This document shows positions 46,650-58,800 of a stretch of DNA of 64,000 nt, piece after piece. A program made the translations under genes and the position numbers. Under the pieces are notes generated by a model. That model did no database searches and was not told the DNA's origin. It was given only the letters and a program-made list of their open reading frames with translations. Positions within the stretch are counted from its first letter, which is position 1; the number at the start of each line of letters is the position of its first letter. The stretch comes from Cristatella mucedo (taxonomy: Eukaryota > Bryozoa > Phylactolaemata > Cristatellidae): positions 1,135,001 to 1,199,000 of the forward strand of contig WPIO01000048.1 of assembly GCA_009760855.2 (NCBI GenBank), written 5' to 3'.

Positions 46650-46988
46650 GGTCATTCAGGCCAGCGGCAATGGCTTGGGTGGTACGTTGCTTAGCCTTAT
46701 TGTGGATAGGTAGGCTGGAGCCAGAGAATAAAAACTCCTAAAAGTGAATGGCAAGACCTTGAAGTCGGTATGCTTCTTGACTGGGGGCCAGTGCACGTAG
46801 GTGAGAAGTGGTTTGATATGCAGAATGCAACGTTCACGACAGACAAGCTTAGCTGAATAGTTTGGCACCAATTGTAAGTGCCTAATTAAATTGGCCGGCA
46901 GACGTGCAAGCCAGTAACTTGCAGAAGTCGATATGGGAGGTCATAAATGCGTGAACAAATTTGGTTGTGATATCCCATCTAACCAACC
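46650..46988 (-). mobile_element. L2 LINE reverse transcriptase fragment
   Basis: The minus strand encodes TTKFVHAFMTSHIDFCKLL, then after a frame change SAKLVCRERCILHIKPLLTY and VHWPPVKKHTDFKVLPFTFR, the thumb and C-terminal region of L2 proteins. It is cut off on its 5' side by the (TTA)n end of the next copy. Confidence 0.85.
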
Positions 46989-46991
46989 CCA

Positions 46992-47460
46992 AATTTTTAT
47001 AAAAAAAAAATAACAATAATAACACATTTGTTATAGCGCCTTCAGATAACTCAATCTCTTTCAAGGCACTTTTCGATGTCTTTAAAGGAAGCACGATCGC
47101 ATGGTTAGCCGTAGCATGCTCACTGAACAACAATCATAACATGGTTAGAGGTGACGTGCACAGGGTCATCATGCAAATATAGTTAGCTGCAGCTTGAACC
47201 GTGTCGGCACGCATAAGCATGCAAAGGACGAATCCCGTGGACCCACTAATGGCTGTGATAACTAGATGCATTTTCAGTTTCTTTTTAAATGTGGTCAAGT
47301 TAGGTGATGTCGTGACAAAGTCGGAAGTGGATTCCTGGCTTTGGGAGTACATGCAGTAAAAGTGCGGACTCGAAAAGATTTGAGGTTCGTACGAGATATA
47401 ATTAAGTAAATGAGTAGATTCCGAAAAGCGGTGGTATGATGCTTAGCCTGGAGGGGGAGG
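46992..47460 (-). mobile_element. L2 LINE 3' end, adjoining the previous copy
   Basis: Read on the minus strand: C-terminal coding (LTTFKKKLKMHLVITAISGS), UTR, aagtgccttgaaagagattgag...ggcgct tail and a TTA-rich end that joins the fragment at 46650-46988 in the same orientation, suggesting insertion of one copy beside or into another. Confidence 0.85.
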
Positions 47461-47469
47461 AAAGTCGGT

Positions 47470-47556
47470 CTAATGCTTCCTTTGCAGCAATTGTAAAGTA
47501 CCTACAAAGTGATTGAGTTATCTGAGGGCACGTTATCAAGTGTGTTATTATTATTA
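47470..47556 (+). mobile_element. L2 LINE 3' tail, opposite orientation
   Basis: cttcctttgcagcaattgtaaagtacc...agttatctgagggcacgttatcaagtg followed by (ATT)n. Only the last 85 bases of the element are left. Confidence 0.8.
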
Positions 47557-47629
47557 TCTGAAAATACAGGGAATTGATTTTTATGGGCCTGCTGGAGGGT
47601 ATACACAGAAGGAAGAGCCGGTGAACAGT

Positions 47630-48975
47630 AAGAGAATAAAAACAATTGCCGATTTTTTGGGATGAAAAAGTCTGAAGGAGATTATTACCGATCTGGTTAC
47701 TGATGGAATGTGGATTAGAGCTATCGCTAGAAACAAGTATATGTAGCAATCAATCGCACGGGACGGATTCAAACTTCCAGCCAACGATAGCGATGTGATG
47801 AAGCTGGTTCATGGAGATGACGAAGAAAAGAGAAACAAAACGATTGCCGACATTAAAGGAAAACTCGAGTGAGGAGAAAAGTTTAGCATGACTGTGGATG
47901 AATGCACAACCATGACAGAACGTCAGTTCTTTGGAATCAAAACTTGTTACAGAGGCGATAAGACAATAATAAAGACGGGTCTTGTTCGCATATGCGGCTC
48001 GTGCATTGCTCTTGATATGGTAGATATAGCAATATAGCAGCGTTTGAGCGTTTCTTTTTAATAACAACGAAGAGGGATTGGGAGGGATCAACTCAGTACA
48101 GTGCTGCAGTAAATAAGAAATGTATTCGCCACATCAATATCATCAGACAGTTATGTACAAAACCATGATCTGCACCTTGGAGTATGAGGCATATTATACA
48201 AGAAGAGTATTGAAACAGACTATTTAAAACTAGATATTAACGATATTGATGAAATGGACAATTTTGAATCAGGTACGGACTTGGAAGTAATCAGCGATGT
48301 CACATTAGAAGGAGATATCGATTGCTGCAATCTGCTCACGAAATAACACAAGCTTGTCAAAGTCATCAACAAATCAAGTGTTCGAAATGTTTTTCAATCC
48401 AAAGTAGAAGCTGATTTTGGACGTGCGATTGAACTGCATCTTGGCACACTATGTAAGGCGGTTGCTTTCACGACCTCGGTCTCGAGGTCGTGGGTTCGAT
48501 TCTTGCGGTGGGCGATCCTTTATCGTCACTGCAAGCGGTGGTGATAGCCGTAAGGGCTCTTCTGTCGCTATACAAAAGAGGCTGTTTAATCAGCTAGGAT
48601 TTAATTTTAATTTAATTTAATCTTGACGTGACCTGTCGCCCCGTCAAAAGTTACGCTAAAGTTCGATGGGAGTCTAACATCTCGTCTATTTGGGGTCAAC
48701 GATGTAGACGTTGTTGTTGAACAGTCGTCAAATGATGCTGAAAGCGGGAACTTGTCACTGAAAAATTATTTGAATTTGTTGCTTCCTAAGATGGACCATC
48801 AATTGCAGAAGAGCAAGACAGTTTCAGACGGCCCAAGTCCGAATTCAAGCTGTCCAGGAACTGTGGCGAGCCCACTGAAAATCTCCAAAAATCGTACGAC
48901 GCAATTCTATAAATTAATTCAACATCAATGGACTTTGAAAGTTTTTTCGGTCTGTACGAATCTTTGTGCAAATTA
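47630..48975 (+). mobile_element. hAT-superfamily DNA transposon relic
   Basis: Transposase pieces in order: KTIADFLG; SIARDGFKLPANDSDVMKLV; RNKTIADIKGKLE; KFSMTVDECTTMTERQFFGI (the hAT N-terminal catalytic segment, D-E-[WC]-T with first catalytic Asp); then TIIKTGLVRICGSC. A later segment (DVVVEQSSNDAESGNLSLKN) may be the C-terminal region. In-frame stops (a TGA after GKLE, TAG after VDIAI) and frame changes inactivate it, and a SINE-B at 48425-48605 splits it. Long readable stretches suggest moderate age. Terminal inverted repeats were not identified. Confidence 0.7.
48425..48605 (+). mobile_element. SINE family B inserted in the hAT relic
   Basis: Near-consensus copy (gcggttgctttcacgacctc, gtgggttcgattcttgcgg, gcaagcggtggtgatagccg) ending in (TTTAA)n. 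It is younger than the hAT element. Confidence 0.9.
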
Positions 48976-49255
48976 AGATCGCGTCTTTCGGAGAAGTCGC
49001 TTAATGCGCTCTTATTCTTGAAATGTTATTATAAGAAGTAAAAGTGTAGTAATTTAGAACCTATCATGAAAGATATATAATAAAACAGTGTTTATCACAA
49101 AAATAAGCTATTGACTGTAAAGTAAGTGGAAAAAAACAAAGCTGCTAGCAGCTGTCTTTTGAAAATTTAAAATAATAAAAAGTTATTCCTAAATATTGGC
49201 TCTTCTGAAACCCTACATATGACCCTGAGCAACGGCACAGTGTCCTCCTATATAA
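48976..49255. other. No feature seen
   Basis: AT-rich sequence downstream of the hAT relic; it may contain its lost 3' end. Confidence 0.3.
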
Positions 49256-49256
49256 T

Positions 49257-49400
49257 TAATTCATTTGCATAGCGCCCCAAGAATAATAAATCTCTATTCA
49301 GGCGCTTCGCATATGCCTCAGGGCTCGAGCCCACGACCTCAGCTAGACCTTAGTCGGGGCGAGCTTCTTAACCGCGGGACCAACCCAGCTCGGCTCCTCC
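49257..49400 (-). mobile_element. SINE family A copy
   Basis: Near full length: tail aattcatttgcatagcgccc, B box gggctcgagcccacgacctc, head ccgcgggaccaacccagctc. It forms an inverted pair with the copy at 49512. Confidence 0.9.
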
Positions 49401-49511
49401 TATTGAGTGGACGTCACTCAAAAAAAGTAATAGAAGGAATACAAATTCAGGCCTACATAAAATCCAGACTCGGTTGCCCGTCTGCTGAAGAGTAACGGTG
49501 GCCATTTTTTT

Positions 49512-49658
49512 CGCCGAGCTGGTTTGGTCTAGCGGTTAAGGTGCTCGCCCCGACCAAGGTCTGACTGAGGTCGTGGGCTCGAGCCCTGAGGCATATGTGA
49601 AGCGCCTGAATAGAGATTTAGTTCTCTTGGGGTGCTATATAAATGAATTATATTATTA
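49512..49658 (+). mobile_element. SINE family A copy
   Basis: Near-consensus: gccgagctggtttggtctag, ggtcgtgggctcgagccctg, gaagcgcctgaatagagatt, ending in (ATT)n. Confidence 0.92.
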
Positions 49659-50610
49659 TTATATTACGCAGCGGTCTATAGGGTCAGGCCCAAGAAACCT
49701 ACATTCTTTTCGGGCTTTCCTGCCCCTTGATGTCCGTGCTACCTATTTAAGAACGAGGCGACGCTTGCTCAAATCGGCTACCGCCCGACAACTCGCCGAC
49801 TCGTTTTTGCCACTCGGAGAGAGGAGGGCGGTCACTTACGCCAGCGATGGACGGCCGCAGAAGAGCCTGATGGAGCGATGGCAAGCACCCGGTACGGCAT
49901 CGTTACAGGCTAGGGGGCGTTCGCGGACAGAGTGTGGAAGCAGCGAGTTACAAGGCCTCGGTCCAAGTGAGCAGGCCCAGTTCTCTGGCTTCGCTTATGT
50001 TTACCGAACGACGAGTCAAGAACTTGGCCCTCAGGGTCTCAGCTCAGGCGCTCACCAGGTCGTGACTTCGAGTCCTATAGCAGCAGGCACTTCGTCACTG
50101 CCCACTGTATCCCTTGAACTTGTCACGCTTGCCAGCTTGTCACTATTAAACGACAGCGTTCACTTGAAGGCCAACCGGAATAAGCGAACCAGCCTATTGG
50201 ACTGGTGACCTCAACTTCGCGTAGCTGGACTAGCTGTAGGTAAGGCTTCGGTGAAGGGGATGTTTAGCTGAAGAAGCTTGAGTCGATTAGATCATTTTGT
50301 AAACATTAAAAAGCCCGGAGCTTATTATTGCTCGTTGTGAGCGATTAGTAGTTATTCTAGCAAAACAGAAATGATTAATTAAAGTATGTGGGCTTGCTTT
50401 GGACTTTTCCCACACGAGTGACCAGCTCGGGTCCTCTAATGCTATCGGGAGTGCTCAAGTGGACATCTGTCATACGATGTGTCACCTTACTCTGCACACG
50501 AAATATGATTCTTTTGCAGGAGGCGATAAATACGGCGCAATTAAAAATAGCAGCATTATTAAATAGAACAATGCTTCGCTGGTTTGACCCAGCTGGTTTA
50601 ATAATAATTA
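49659..50610. other. One long open frame, no recognised gene
   Basis: A 211-codon plus-strand frame (49573-50208) begins inside the SINE at 49512 and continues through GC-richer unique sequence. Part of it is SINE-derived and it has no motif I know, so I do not call it a gene. Confidence 0.4.
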
Positions 50611-50613
50611 ATT

Positions 50614-50787
50614 AATTCCTAGCTGATTAAACAGCCTCTTTTTGTATAGCGACAGAAGAGCCTTTACGGCTATCACCACCGCTTGCAGTGGCGATATAGA
50701 ATCGCCCACTGCAGGAATCGAACCCACGACCTCGGGACCGAGGTCGTGAAAGCAACCGCCTTACCTAGTGTGCCATCACGGCTCAGC
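50614..50787 (-). mobile_element. SINE family B copy
   Basis: Near-consensus full-length copy, with a perfect cacgacctcgg-ga-ccgaggtcgtg arm at about 50726-50749. Confidence 0.92.
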
Positions 50788-50908
50788 CCAAGGTACTAGC
50801 CACGATCAAGATCTGGCCTAGGTCGTGTGCTTGAGACCAGTGGCATATGTGAAGCGCCTGAACAAAGACTATGTTCTCTTAGGGTACTCATGAACTTATG
50901 AATTAACG
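50788..50908 (+). mobile_element. SINE family A copy, 5'-truncated
   Basis: Begins within the head (ctagccacgatcaagatctg) immediately at the SINE-B edge; tail gaagcgcctgaacaaagact...ctcttaggg. The SINE-B may have inserted into its head. Confidence 0.8.
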
Positions 50909-50950
50909 ATGCACCCAAATAAAAATACAAATGAGCTACTTTACTTAGAC

Positions 50951-51070
<120 letters not shown>

Positions 51071-51201
51071 TATATATATCACATATATTTCAAAATATGG
51101 GAACAAATTACGGTACCTTAGCCAGAGGAGCCCTACCCTGCCCACACACACATGTGCACGCACGTGCACTCACACACATACAAACACACACACACACATT
51201 A

Positions 51202-51372
51202 TGACTGTGTGCATGTCACCCCTAACCATGTTATTCATGTTGTTTATCAAGCATGACACCACTCGCCACTCGATCGCTTTTCCTTTGCAGCAAATGTAAA
51301 GCACTTAGAAAGAGATTGAGTTCTCTGAGGGCACTTTATCGAGTGTATTATTATTATTATTATCATTATAAT
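51202..51372 (+). mobile_element. L2 LINE 3' tail fragment
   Basis: gcatgtcacccctaaccatg...cctttgcagcaaatgtaaagc...gagattgagttctctgagggcactttatc and (ATT)n. It abuts the CA-rich zone. Confidence 0.88.
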
Positions 51373-52011
51373 GTATAAGTACCCTGGTCCGAATTATCAA
51401 GCTATTGCAATACAAGATTCATTTACTTCCCAGTAGTTTCCAAGCAGTACTACATGTCATTAGCACCGTGGCGTATCTTCCAGACTTTTGAGATGGCATC
51501 AACATTAACTGAAGTCGTTCAAGCTAACAGAGTTTGAAAGTTAAGGTGGAAAGCAGAAATTATGATGCCATCAGGAGTTAATAGTCAGGTGCTCAAACCA
51601 CGTGGCAAGACAGGAAAGCACTCGTGTAGGGGGCTAATCACTGTGCTCTACGAGTGCACAGCATACACAATCCATCCAAGATTTGAATGTCCATTCAGCT
51701 TAGCCTTACGGGGCTGTTTTGCTGAAGCTTAAGTGCCCGTTCTGCAGCTGGCCGTAGCAGGCCACCATGCTCTGCTCTAGTCGCCATTGCGATCGCAGAC
51801 AAAGCTATGGTTCAGCGGCTTCAACTGGCGCAGGACAGCAGCCGGCCATAGACAGATAGTCTGGCAGTCACGAATAAGCTCTAGAGGAGTGATCAAGCCC
51901 CTCAGCTTCAGACACCAGAGCTATCAGGCATTTGCACAGAGCTCGTGCGGCCTCTGACCGCAGAGCATAAAGGAATGCGTACGCAGCAGTGACTGCAGTC
52001 ACACGCGTGCC
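51373..52011. other. Intergenic sequence 3' of tmem41b, nothing recognised
   Basis: Unique sequence with no supported exon or repeat. Confidence 0.4.
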
Positions 52012-52017
52012 TTTATT
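52012..52017 (-). terminator. Candidate tmem41b polyadenylation signal (AATAAA)
   Basis: The minus strand reads taaaataaag here, 680 bases past the tmem41b stop codon. It is the first canonical AATAAA I see downstream, giving a 3' UTR of about 700 bases. Not proven. Confidence 0.4.
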
Positions 52018-52138
52018 TTAGCTCAAGCACACTGCTCGAAGCATGCAGCCTGATCGACTGACCCGATGCACATAGCAGATAAGGCAAGCCCAGCGACGCT
52101 CAATGTGAGCTCGTGCTATACGGCTGTAACGGAAGGTG

Positions 52139-52345
<207 letters not shown>

Positions 52346-52696
52346 GCTCGGAGCCAGAGCGGGCTGCCGGGCCGAGCACTGCTCCAGTCCAGCTGCTGCT
52401 GTTGTTGCGCAGAAGCCTGCTGTCTCCCTCCCCACCCCACCGACCCCGCACTCTGGTATCCACTGCACTCTGGCACGGGCAGCAGGGAAGCATGCATGCA
52501 GCACCTTTAGCTGAAGCACAGACGACAAGCAATGGCGCCGCATGCGAGGATGCCATTCACGAGAGCACGCCGGCCGCAGCCGCCTCCTAGACCTCTTGCT
52601 GCTGCTGCTCTTTCAGCTTCGGTGGCCACCCCGGCGGTGGCGGCGCTGCCTTCGGTGCTGACTGCACCGGAGGCAGCGACTGACTGCAGCCTGCGG

Positions 52697-52866
52697 TCAA
52701 GCGAACTTCTCCTTGAGCTTCGTCTTGAGAAGGACCGGCAGGAGAGACAGCAGGGCCATGGCTGCCAGGCACGCGGCCGAGAACCAGTTGAAGGCCGAGT
52801 GGGCGTCGGTCATTTCGTACAGAGTGGTGCCCATTTGGACGGTGAAAAACGAAGGCGGAGCCACAC
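52697..52866 (-). CDS. tmem41b: tmem41b exon 7 (C-terminus and stop)
   Basis: Acceptor tgctcgctgcag before 52866. Encodes GVAPPSFFTVQMGTTLYEMT, a last membrane segment (ACLAAMALLSLLPVLL) and the basic tail KTKLKEKFA, with TGA at 52699-52697. Confidence 0.97.
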
Positions 52867-55800
52867 CTGCAGCGAGCAGACATCGATCGATAGGCAGAGC
52901 TAAGTGCAACCTGCACATTTGCTTGGGCAGTCGGTTACCGGCTGCTCACGTAACGTGTCGTAGCAAAACGCTCCCATTACAAGCCGTGCTAGCTCATGCT
53001 TGTGGGTTGGCTCGACGGTGCTGTCAGCCGACCACAGATAGGCCGTGGCTCAAGCTGTGGAAAAATGACGTCACGACAAGATCCCCTCAACAGTGACGTC
53101 ACGATCGATCACTGCTGGCTTTGGGCACTGGCAATTGTGTGCCGGCATTGAGCACTGGTTACCGCTGACGCAGCGGAGAAGCAGAGCAGAGCGTGCATGC
53201 AGCCTCGCAAACTACGGTGCTGGCAGAGCTGTGCTTCTTCCCTTGTTTGCTCTCTGTCCCGGTACTGTGTGCACAAGACGGCAGGCACGCTCTGGCTAGT
53301 TCAACGTTTGAAAGGATCGACCGTGCAAAAGTAGCAGTTGCTTGAGTGGTCAGTCGGTTCCTGCCTAATGCTCGGGATAGAAAACTTCGGGCTCTCTTTT
53401 CCCTCTATAACAACATGCAAACATTCTAAAATGATAAACATTGCTAACGTTACCTTTATGGCTTGTCTTCCAGTGTTTGCATACGAAATGAGGTGCCCAA
53501 GGCCTATCTTGATCCCCGACAGACATACCGAAGTGCGCTTTGTAAGTTTTGCACATCTTAACAGGTATTTTCACAGAGGACTTATTCTTCTCGTGTCGCA
53601 ATAAATTGTCCACAAGCATAGAAAAATGCATTGGCTCGGTGAAAATAGCTTGATTCGATTGTCAATCAAATATGGCAATTTGCCATTAACTTACTCAATA
53701 ACATTACCTATAATGTTCGTTTCAGCCACTGGGACTTCCGATACTTATATGGATACTACTCTATACTCTATACTAGTCTATAGCCAGCCAAACTGGCACC
53801 AATTGGGATATCGGCATAACGCATACCACATGAGCGAACCTGGTGTCAGCACTGCACCTAACAGCGAAACCAGAGAATTTAAAATATCGTTGCCCTTACA
53901 ACATAAACAAAGTTTTTGAGAACTAATAGCGATTTTTTATTTATTGTGTGCAAAGAAAATTAGGAAAACACTTCATTCAAGGACTTTTTATGCAAGGTTA
54001 AAAAGTAAAATGCAACCTTTTATCTAGGGTAGTGATAAAGCATCGTTATAATTTGAAGAGAACTAGAATGCATTTTAGGCACTTCACATAGGCAGAAAAG
54101 TAAACCTATAGAAGAGAGTAGCGATAAGAGCAGCATGCACAAGTGCAGCATGCATAAGCACTTAAAGAACGGTTTACAAGAACAAAGCATATGTCATCTA
54201 TGTGAAGAAACCGTTTAGGTTTCACTTGCTGGCAATACATATGCGACCAACGAGCTGCAAAAAGTGCCTCGAGTTGAAGGTGTAAGATACTTTAGAGCTC
54301 TAGAAGCAGATCCAAATGCTGGATTGCCAAATGATTAGATTTTGCTCAGATCAAATTGCACAAGGGCATCCATTATTGGCAATTTGGGGATTTGGTTTCC
54401 GGTTGATGAGAGGATACAGAGTAAAATTCTTACGCTGTCCCGCAAGGCCGGCCCCAGCGTGGCTCCTTCGAACCTAGCTGAACTGATGCACCAGTTTCAT
54501 TTTCAGCCTCCTCCTGCCCTCAGGTCATCTATCGATAATAAATTAGCTGTTTCATTCGCAAGCTTAAACACCGTTGGCAATAGAAGCTTTTGCTCCGCAG
54601 GTGCTAGATTGTGGAACTCACTTCCAACATTTTAACGCAACACAATGCGGTATCTCATGCTGCTAAGATTGGCACATTTTCTCCAGCCGTCCTGACCTGC
54701 TACGTCCATGCCACTCACTTCGTCGACCGCCCTCTTGACTCATCTATCTATCTCTTTGCTGTGCGAGATGAAGTCAGCTTGCTACCGTATGCGTATGAAA
54801 AGCCCAAGAGGCTTTGAGCGCTCTATAGAAAACTCTCAGGCTTAAGACTCACTTAGTCCTAGCGAAGTTGTGGATGCAGGCACATCACATCACAATACAT
54901 TCACTTGCACCATGGTGCAACATTCAAAGAAAGGACTTTCTGGTGCCAACTAACATGTTCAAGATCACGCACTTCGCCACTTGGCAAGTCAAACGCAAGC
55001 CTAACGGTGCCACACCGCTGGCAGAGATGCCGGAGAGGGTGGAAGGAGGGGGAGGAGGAGGAGGAGGAGGAGGAGGAGGAGGAGGAGGAGGAAGTGACTG
55101 GCCACTCACCGAAGAATGTACCAAAGAAGAACGGCACGATTGGAACATTTATAATCGGCGACGCAATGTTTATAAACCAGTTCGGCAGGAAAGGTGTAAT
55201 TCTCAAGAACAGCATGTAGTTCAGCAAGTGACTTCGGTGTTTCTCGACCTGCAAAGCAGCAGCAGCACCGAAACGTAAATCGCCACCGTCGGCGCCGATG
55301 GCAGTGGCGAGCGCTCACACAGCCCTAGCGGATCCCATCACCAAAGGGACAGCGACAAATTCGGAGCGTACGAATGCAGCAGCAACGCTCTCTATTTGCT
55401 TAGCCAGAGCGCCATCCCGCTGACTGACGTCGGCACCACGAGGCTCGCAAAAGCGCGACCGCCAGGCTCACCTGAGCCGACCATTGGGCCACTCGCTGCG
55501 GAATGTACTTGAGGACGATGCGACGGCCCACCAAGTACGACAGGCCGTAGCAGACAGAGGCACCAGCTGCAGAGCACTACAAGACGGACGATTGCCGAGC
55601 ACGACTGCCAAGCACGACTGCTCAGGCTTCGAGCAAAGAAATGCGAGCGGCAGCAGCAGCAGCAAAAGCTCGGCAGCGGCGCCAGCAGGCGGCGCATGCT
55701 ACTTACAAAGCACACCAGCAGTAGAGCGAAGTAAAATGGAAGCAGATAGCCGGATAAGACGCTGAGAAATATTGAGCCCGGTATTGCGAATGACTGCAGA

Positions 55801-58800
55801 CTGTTGGGGAGTGGATTTGGTCAAGGAAGCACGTGACATTGCATGCACGCAAGAGTAAACTGGGTTGCAACGGTCACAGCAGAGCGTGTGCACACTCCAG
55901 CGCCTAAGTGTATTGGACGGCCTAGATTTTCTCAGTAAGCAGTGCTTCCTAAGCACTCGACTGGACCGCAGCCGAGATGTAGGTTCTGTCTGCTAATTAC
56001 TGGATGCCCAAGTACGAGTTGCACGACAGCCTATGCAAGTTTGGACATGATGCTTAAAATCAGCCAAAAAACCTTTTACACTTATTTAAAGTGAGAGGTT
56101 TAAGGATAGAACAAAGCAACCAGGAACGATCCTTCGTCAGTTTATGCCGGAACTCGAAGGCTACGAACGAGTCGAAATTGTGAAGCTAATCCATTGAGCT
56201 TATTTATTTTGCACGGGCAAACCCAACCAGTCATTCGGTAGGCGATGGATTTGTCAAGTTTGTCGAGGGGTAAATGTGGCAATGTAAGAGGCTGGACATG
56301 CGGCCATGAGTACTCATATAATAAATAATACGGAGGAGTACAATTGCACATAACACGAGAAAGGTTGTGAAGACTTGGAGCCCTGAAAAAGCTCCTCTGC
56401 CGGGCCGGCAATGCGATACCACTACGTGGGAGAAAACCATGCACAAGCTGGAGGCTGTACACGACCGTTTTGCTTTGGCACAAGCTCGCGCTTAAAGTCT
56501 GCAAGCATCGTCTGAGAGGCGAGCTATTGGTGATGCCATCACAGTGCGTGGCGATTAAATAGGGTTGGTCTGCAATCTCGAGGCAAAAAGAGAAAACCGG
56601 CTTCCGCCTGCAAATGATATGGTAATTCGCTTGCAGTGGGCTAAAGCTAAGGTCCACTAGACAACCTAGGAGTGGGGTAGAGTTAGATGAAGTGGAAAAA
56701 GCAAATTCGCGCTCTTTCCGAACGGCATGAGAAGGCTGTAGGTGCATATCGGCAACAAGTTGAAGCCGACTCGCTCACGTGCCTGCAGCTAATGTCAGAT
56801 TCGGGAAGATGCTTTGGTATGAGGAGCTTCAGTGAAAACTGCATCAGAATCTCACATGGCACACCGGTCATCATGACCCGAGGCGCTTGCTTATTTAGAT
56901 CTTCTACATATAGAACGTCAAACTACCAAATTCCGTGGCGCATTATGAACCGGATTATATTTTCCAACGCGACAACGACCCAAAACACATGGCCACCAAA
57001 GTAAAGTATTTTTTTTTAACAATTTATTCGAATTCGGTTATACTTCTGTGACGGTTACGCATCGGCCGAGTCAGCCTCCGGCATGCTGGGTCAGTCAGCC
57101 ACAATCGAGCATTTGTGGGACGAGGTCGAGCCCTGGTTTCGGCAACTCGCCGCCCCTCTCACATTCGCCCATTCGCTTCTTGAGCACACTTGCAACGAGC
57201 CTAGGGTGGGTAGCATAACGGTCACAACCTTTGAGCGTTCGATCAGCTCCATTCCCGGGCAGGTCCGACAGGTCCGATTTCCCGGGCAGGTCTGACAGGT
57301 CGTTGCAAATGAGGAAGGTGCAACGTTAAAGCAGCTTATTGAATTAAGCACGAAGTGCGATACATGCAAGAGCATTATGCTTTTCCAATCTTGACCGGTG
57401 CACATACTTTTGGTGACTGCCGTGCTCTACATTTACTAAAAATGCTGGCTAGTCAGCAGCCGTCATAGCAGCAGCCACAGACGTCCAAATACTTTTGCGT
57501 TTGAGTGCATGCTGGTAGCCACTCACAGGCACATGAAAGCTGTGCTTAAAAACTGAAGTCGAATGGGCAGAAGTAATCAAGCAAGCAAGCACACGGCTTA
57601 AAAAATTATGAGTGCTGAAGCTAAGCTGGCATTAATACGCAAGCATCTGACACTGCAACAATGCTGCAAAGCTAGGCACGGCAAGAGTGGACAAAGTCGT
57701 TCGTTGGGCAGAGGAGAAAGGATACAATATGTAAGTCGTGCACAGTCCTCCGAGAACCTTGGCATAGTGGTCTGTCTTATAGGCAGTTAGCACTCTTCCG
57801 AGGTTTCTGGCATCATCCATGCTTCTAGGAAGCTTGACATACTTCTTCTCTTCCCTGAAAGCACAGCCGCGACCAGCAATGCCCGTATAACAAGTTTCGC
57901 CCGAAGCACGATTGCTAACCTAACCACTGCAAGCAGAAGAGAACTGAAGAGCAACCGACAGGCAGATCGCGTGAGTGCCGGGCCAGGGGGCAACGGGACA
58001 AGGGCGACTAGCTAGATCCCCGATAGACGTCAAATGCCATGCGCCACGAAGCCCGGCACAAAGCACCTAGCGGTAGCGGGAAAGCGGCTTCCTGTTCACC
58101 CATGGTGCTACAGATGCAGCTGCAGGAGGTCCCTGAAAGACCTGGGTTTAAGATGCACTAGCAGATGTACGAGCAAATTTTCGCCGGATCGCACTGCTTT
58201 TTCTTTTGGTCCAAGATTCTCGAAAGACTTGTGGCTAAACAGCTGTAAAGAGCACATAAAAGATGATTCACGAGGAAAACTTTAGAGTCGGGATTCAAGC
58301 AGCACCATTCCACCTAAGCTGCAAGCCTCCGTACGACCAATTGCATTATAAGTAGCAGTGATGGCTGCAACCGCCACAGCTTTGGTCCTACTCCATCAAA
58401 CAGCAGCATCGACACTACAGAAACCAACGTCTTTCTGGAGATATTGAGGACAGCAATCGGTCTGGCTGACGAGGCTCTGGCACGGTTCGAATCATACTTG
58501 TCTCATCGTGTCCAGTTTAAGCCATAAAACAATCAAGACACTTACTTAGCAGACCAATCAGCTGCGAGTTCCTCAAGGGTAGGTTCTAGGCCCCTGCAAT
58601 TTTCCATTTACACAGAACCTCTGAAAAAAAGACATTTAATGCCCACGGCATCGGCTATCACTTCCATGACGACGACACTCAGCTAGATTGTCATCACTTC
58701 CATGACGACGACACTCAGCTAGATTGTCATTCGAGAGTAATCACAATTAGGTGCGACGATTTATAGCTAAACACCATTCTTACAGGCATCTGATTTTAAA

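Larger units (their letters stand above)
52867..55109 (-). other. tmem41b: tmem41b intron 6
   Basis: 2.2 kb. Holds a LINE relic (54395-54836) and a (GGA)n tract close to the 5' splice site. Nothing else recognised. Confidence 0.9.
55801..57725 (-). other. tmem41b: tmem41b intron 3 with Tc1/mariner relic
   Basis: 1.9 kb. Holds the transposase relic at 56820-57190 and a small tandem repeat near 57250. A 201-codon minus-strand frame (56142-56747) has no recognisable motif. Confidence 0.85.

Noticed and set aside
49540-49585. tRNA-like A and B boxes as working tRNA genes
   Set aside because: All such segments are heads of SINE-A or SINE-B copies followed by the family body and tail; none shows a clean cloverleaf with anticodon and acceptor stem.
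49573-50208. 211-codon plus-strand frame as a gene
   Set aside because: It begins inside a SINE-A copy and shows no motif; chance opening is the simpler reading.
53338-53631. Short frames on both strands within tmem41b intron 6
   Set aside because: They overlap on opposite strands, lack motifs, and lie in the intron of a well-supported gene.
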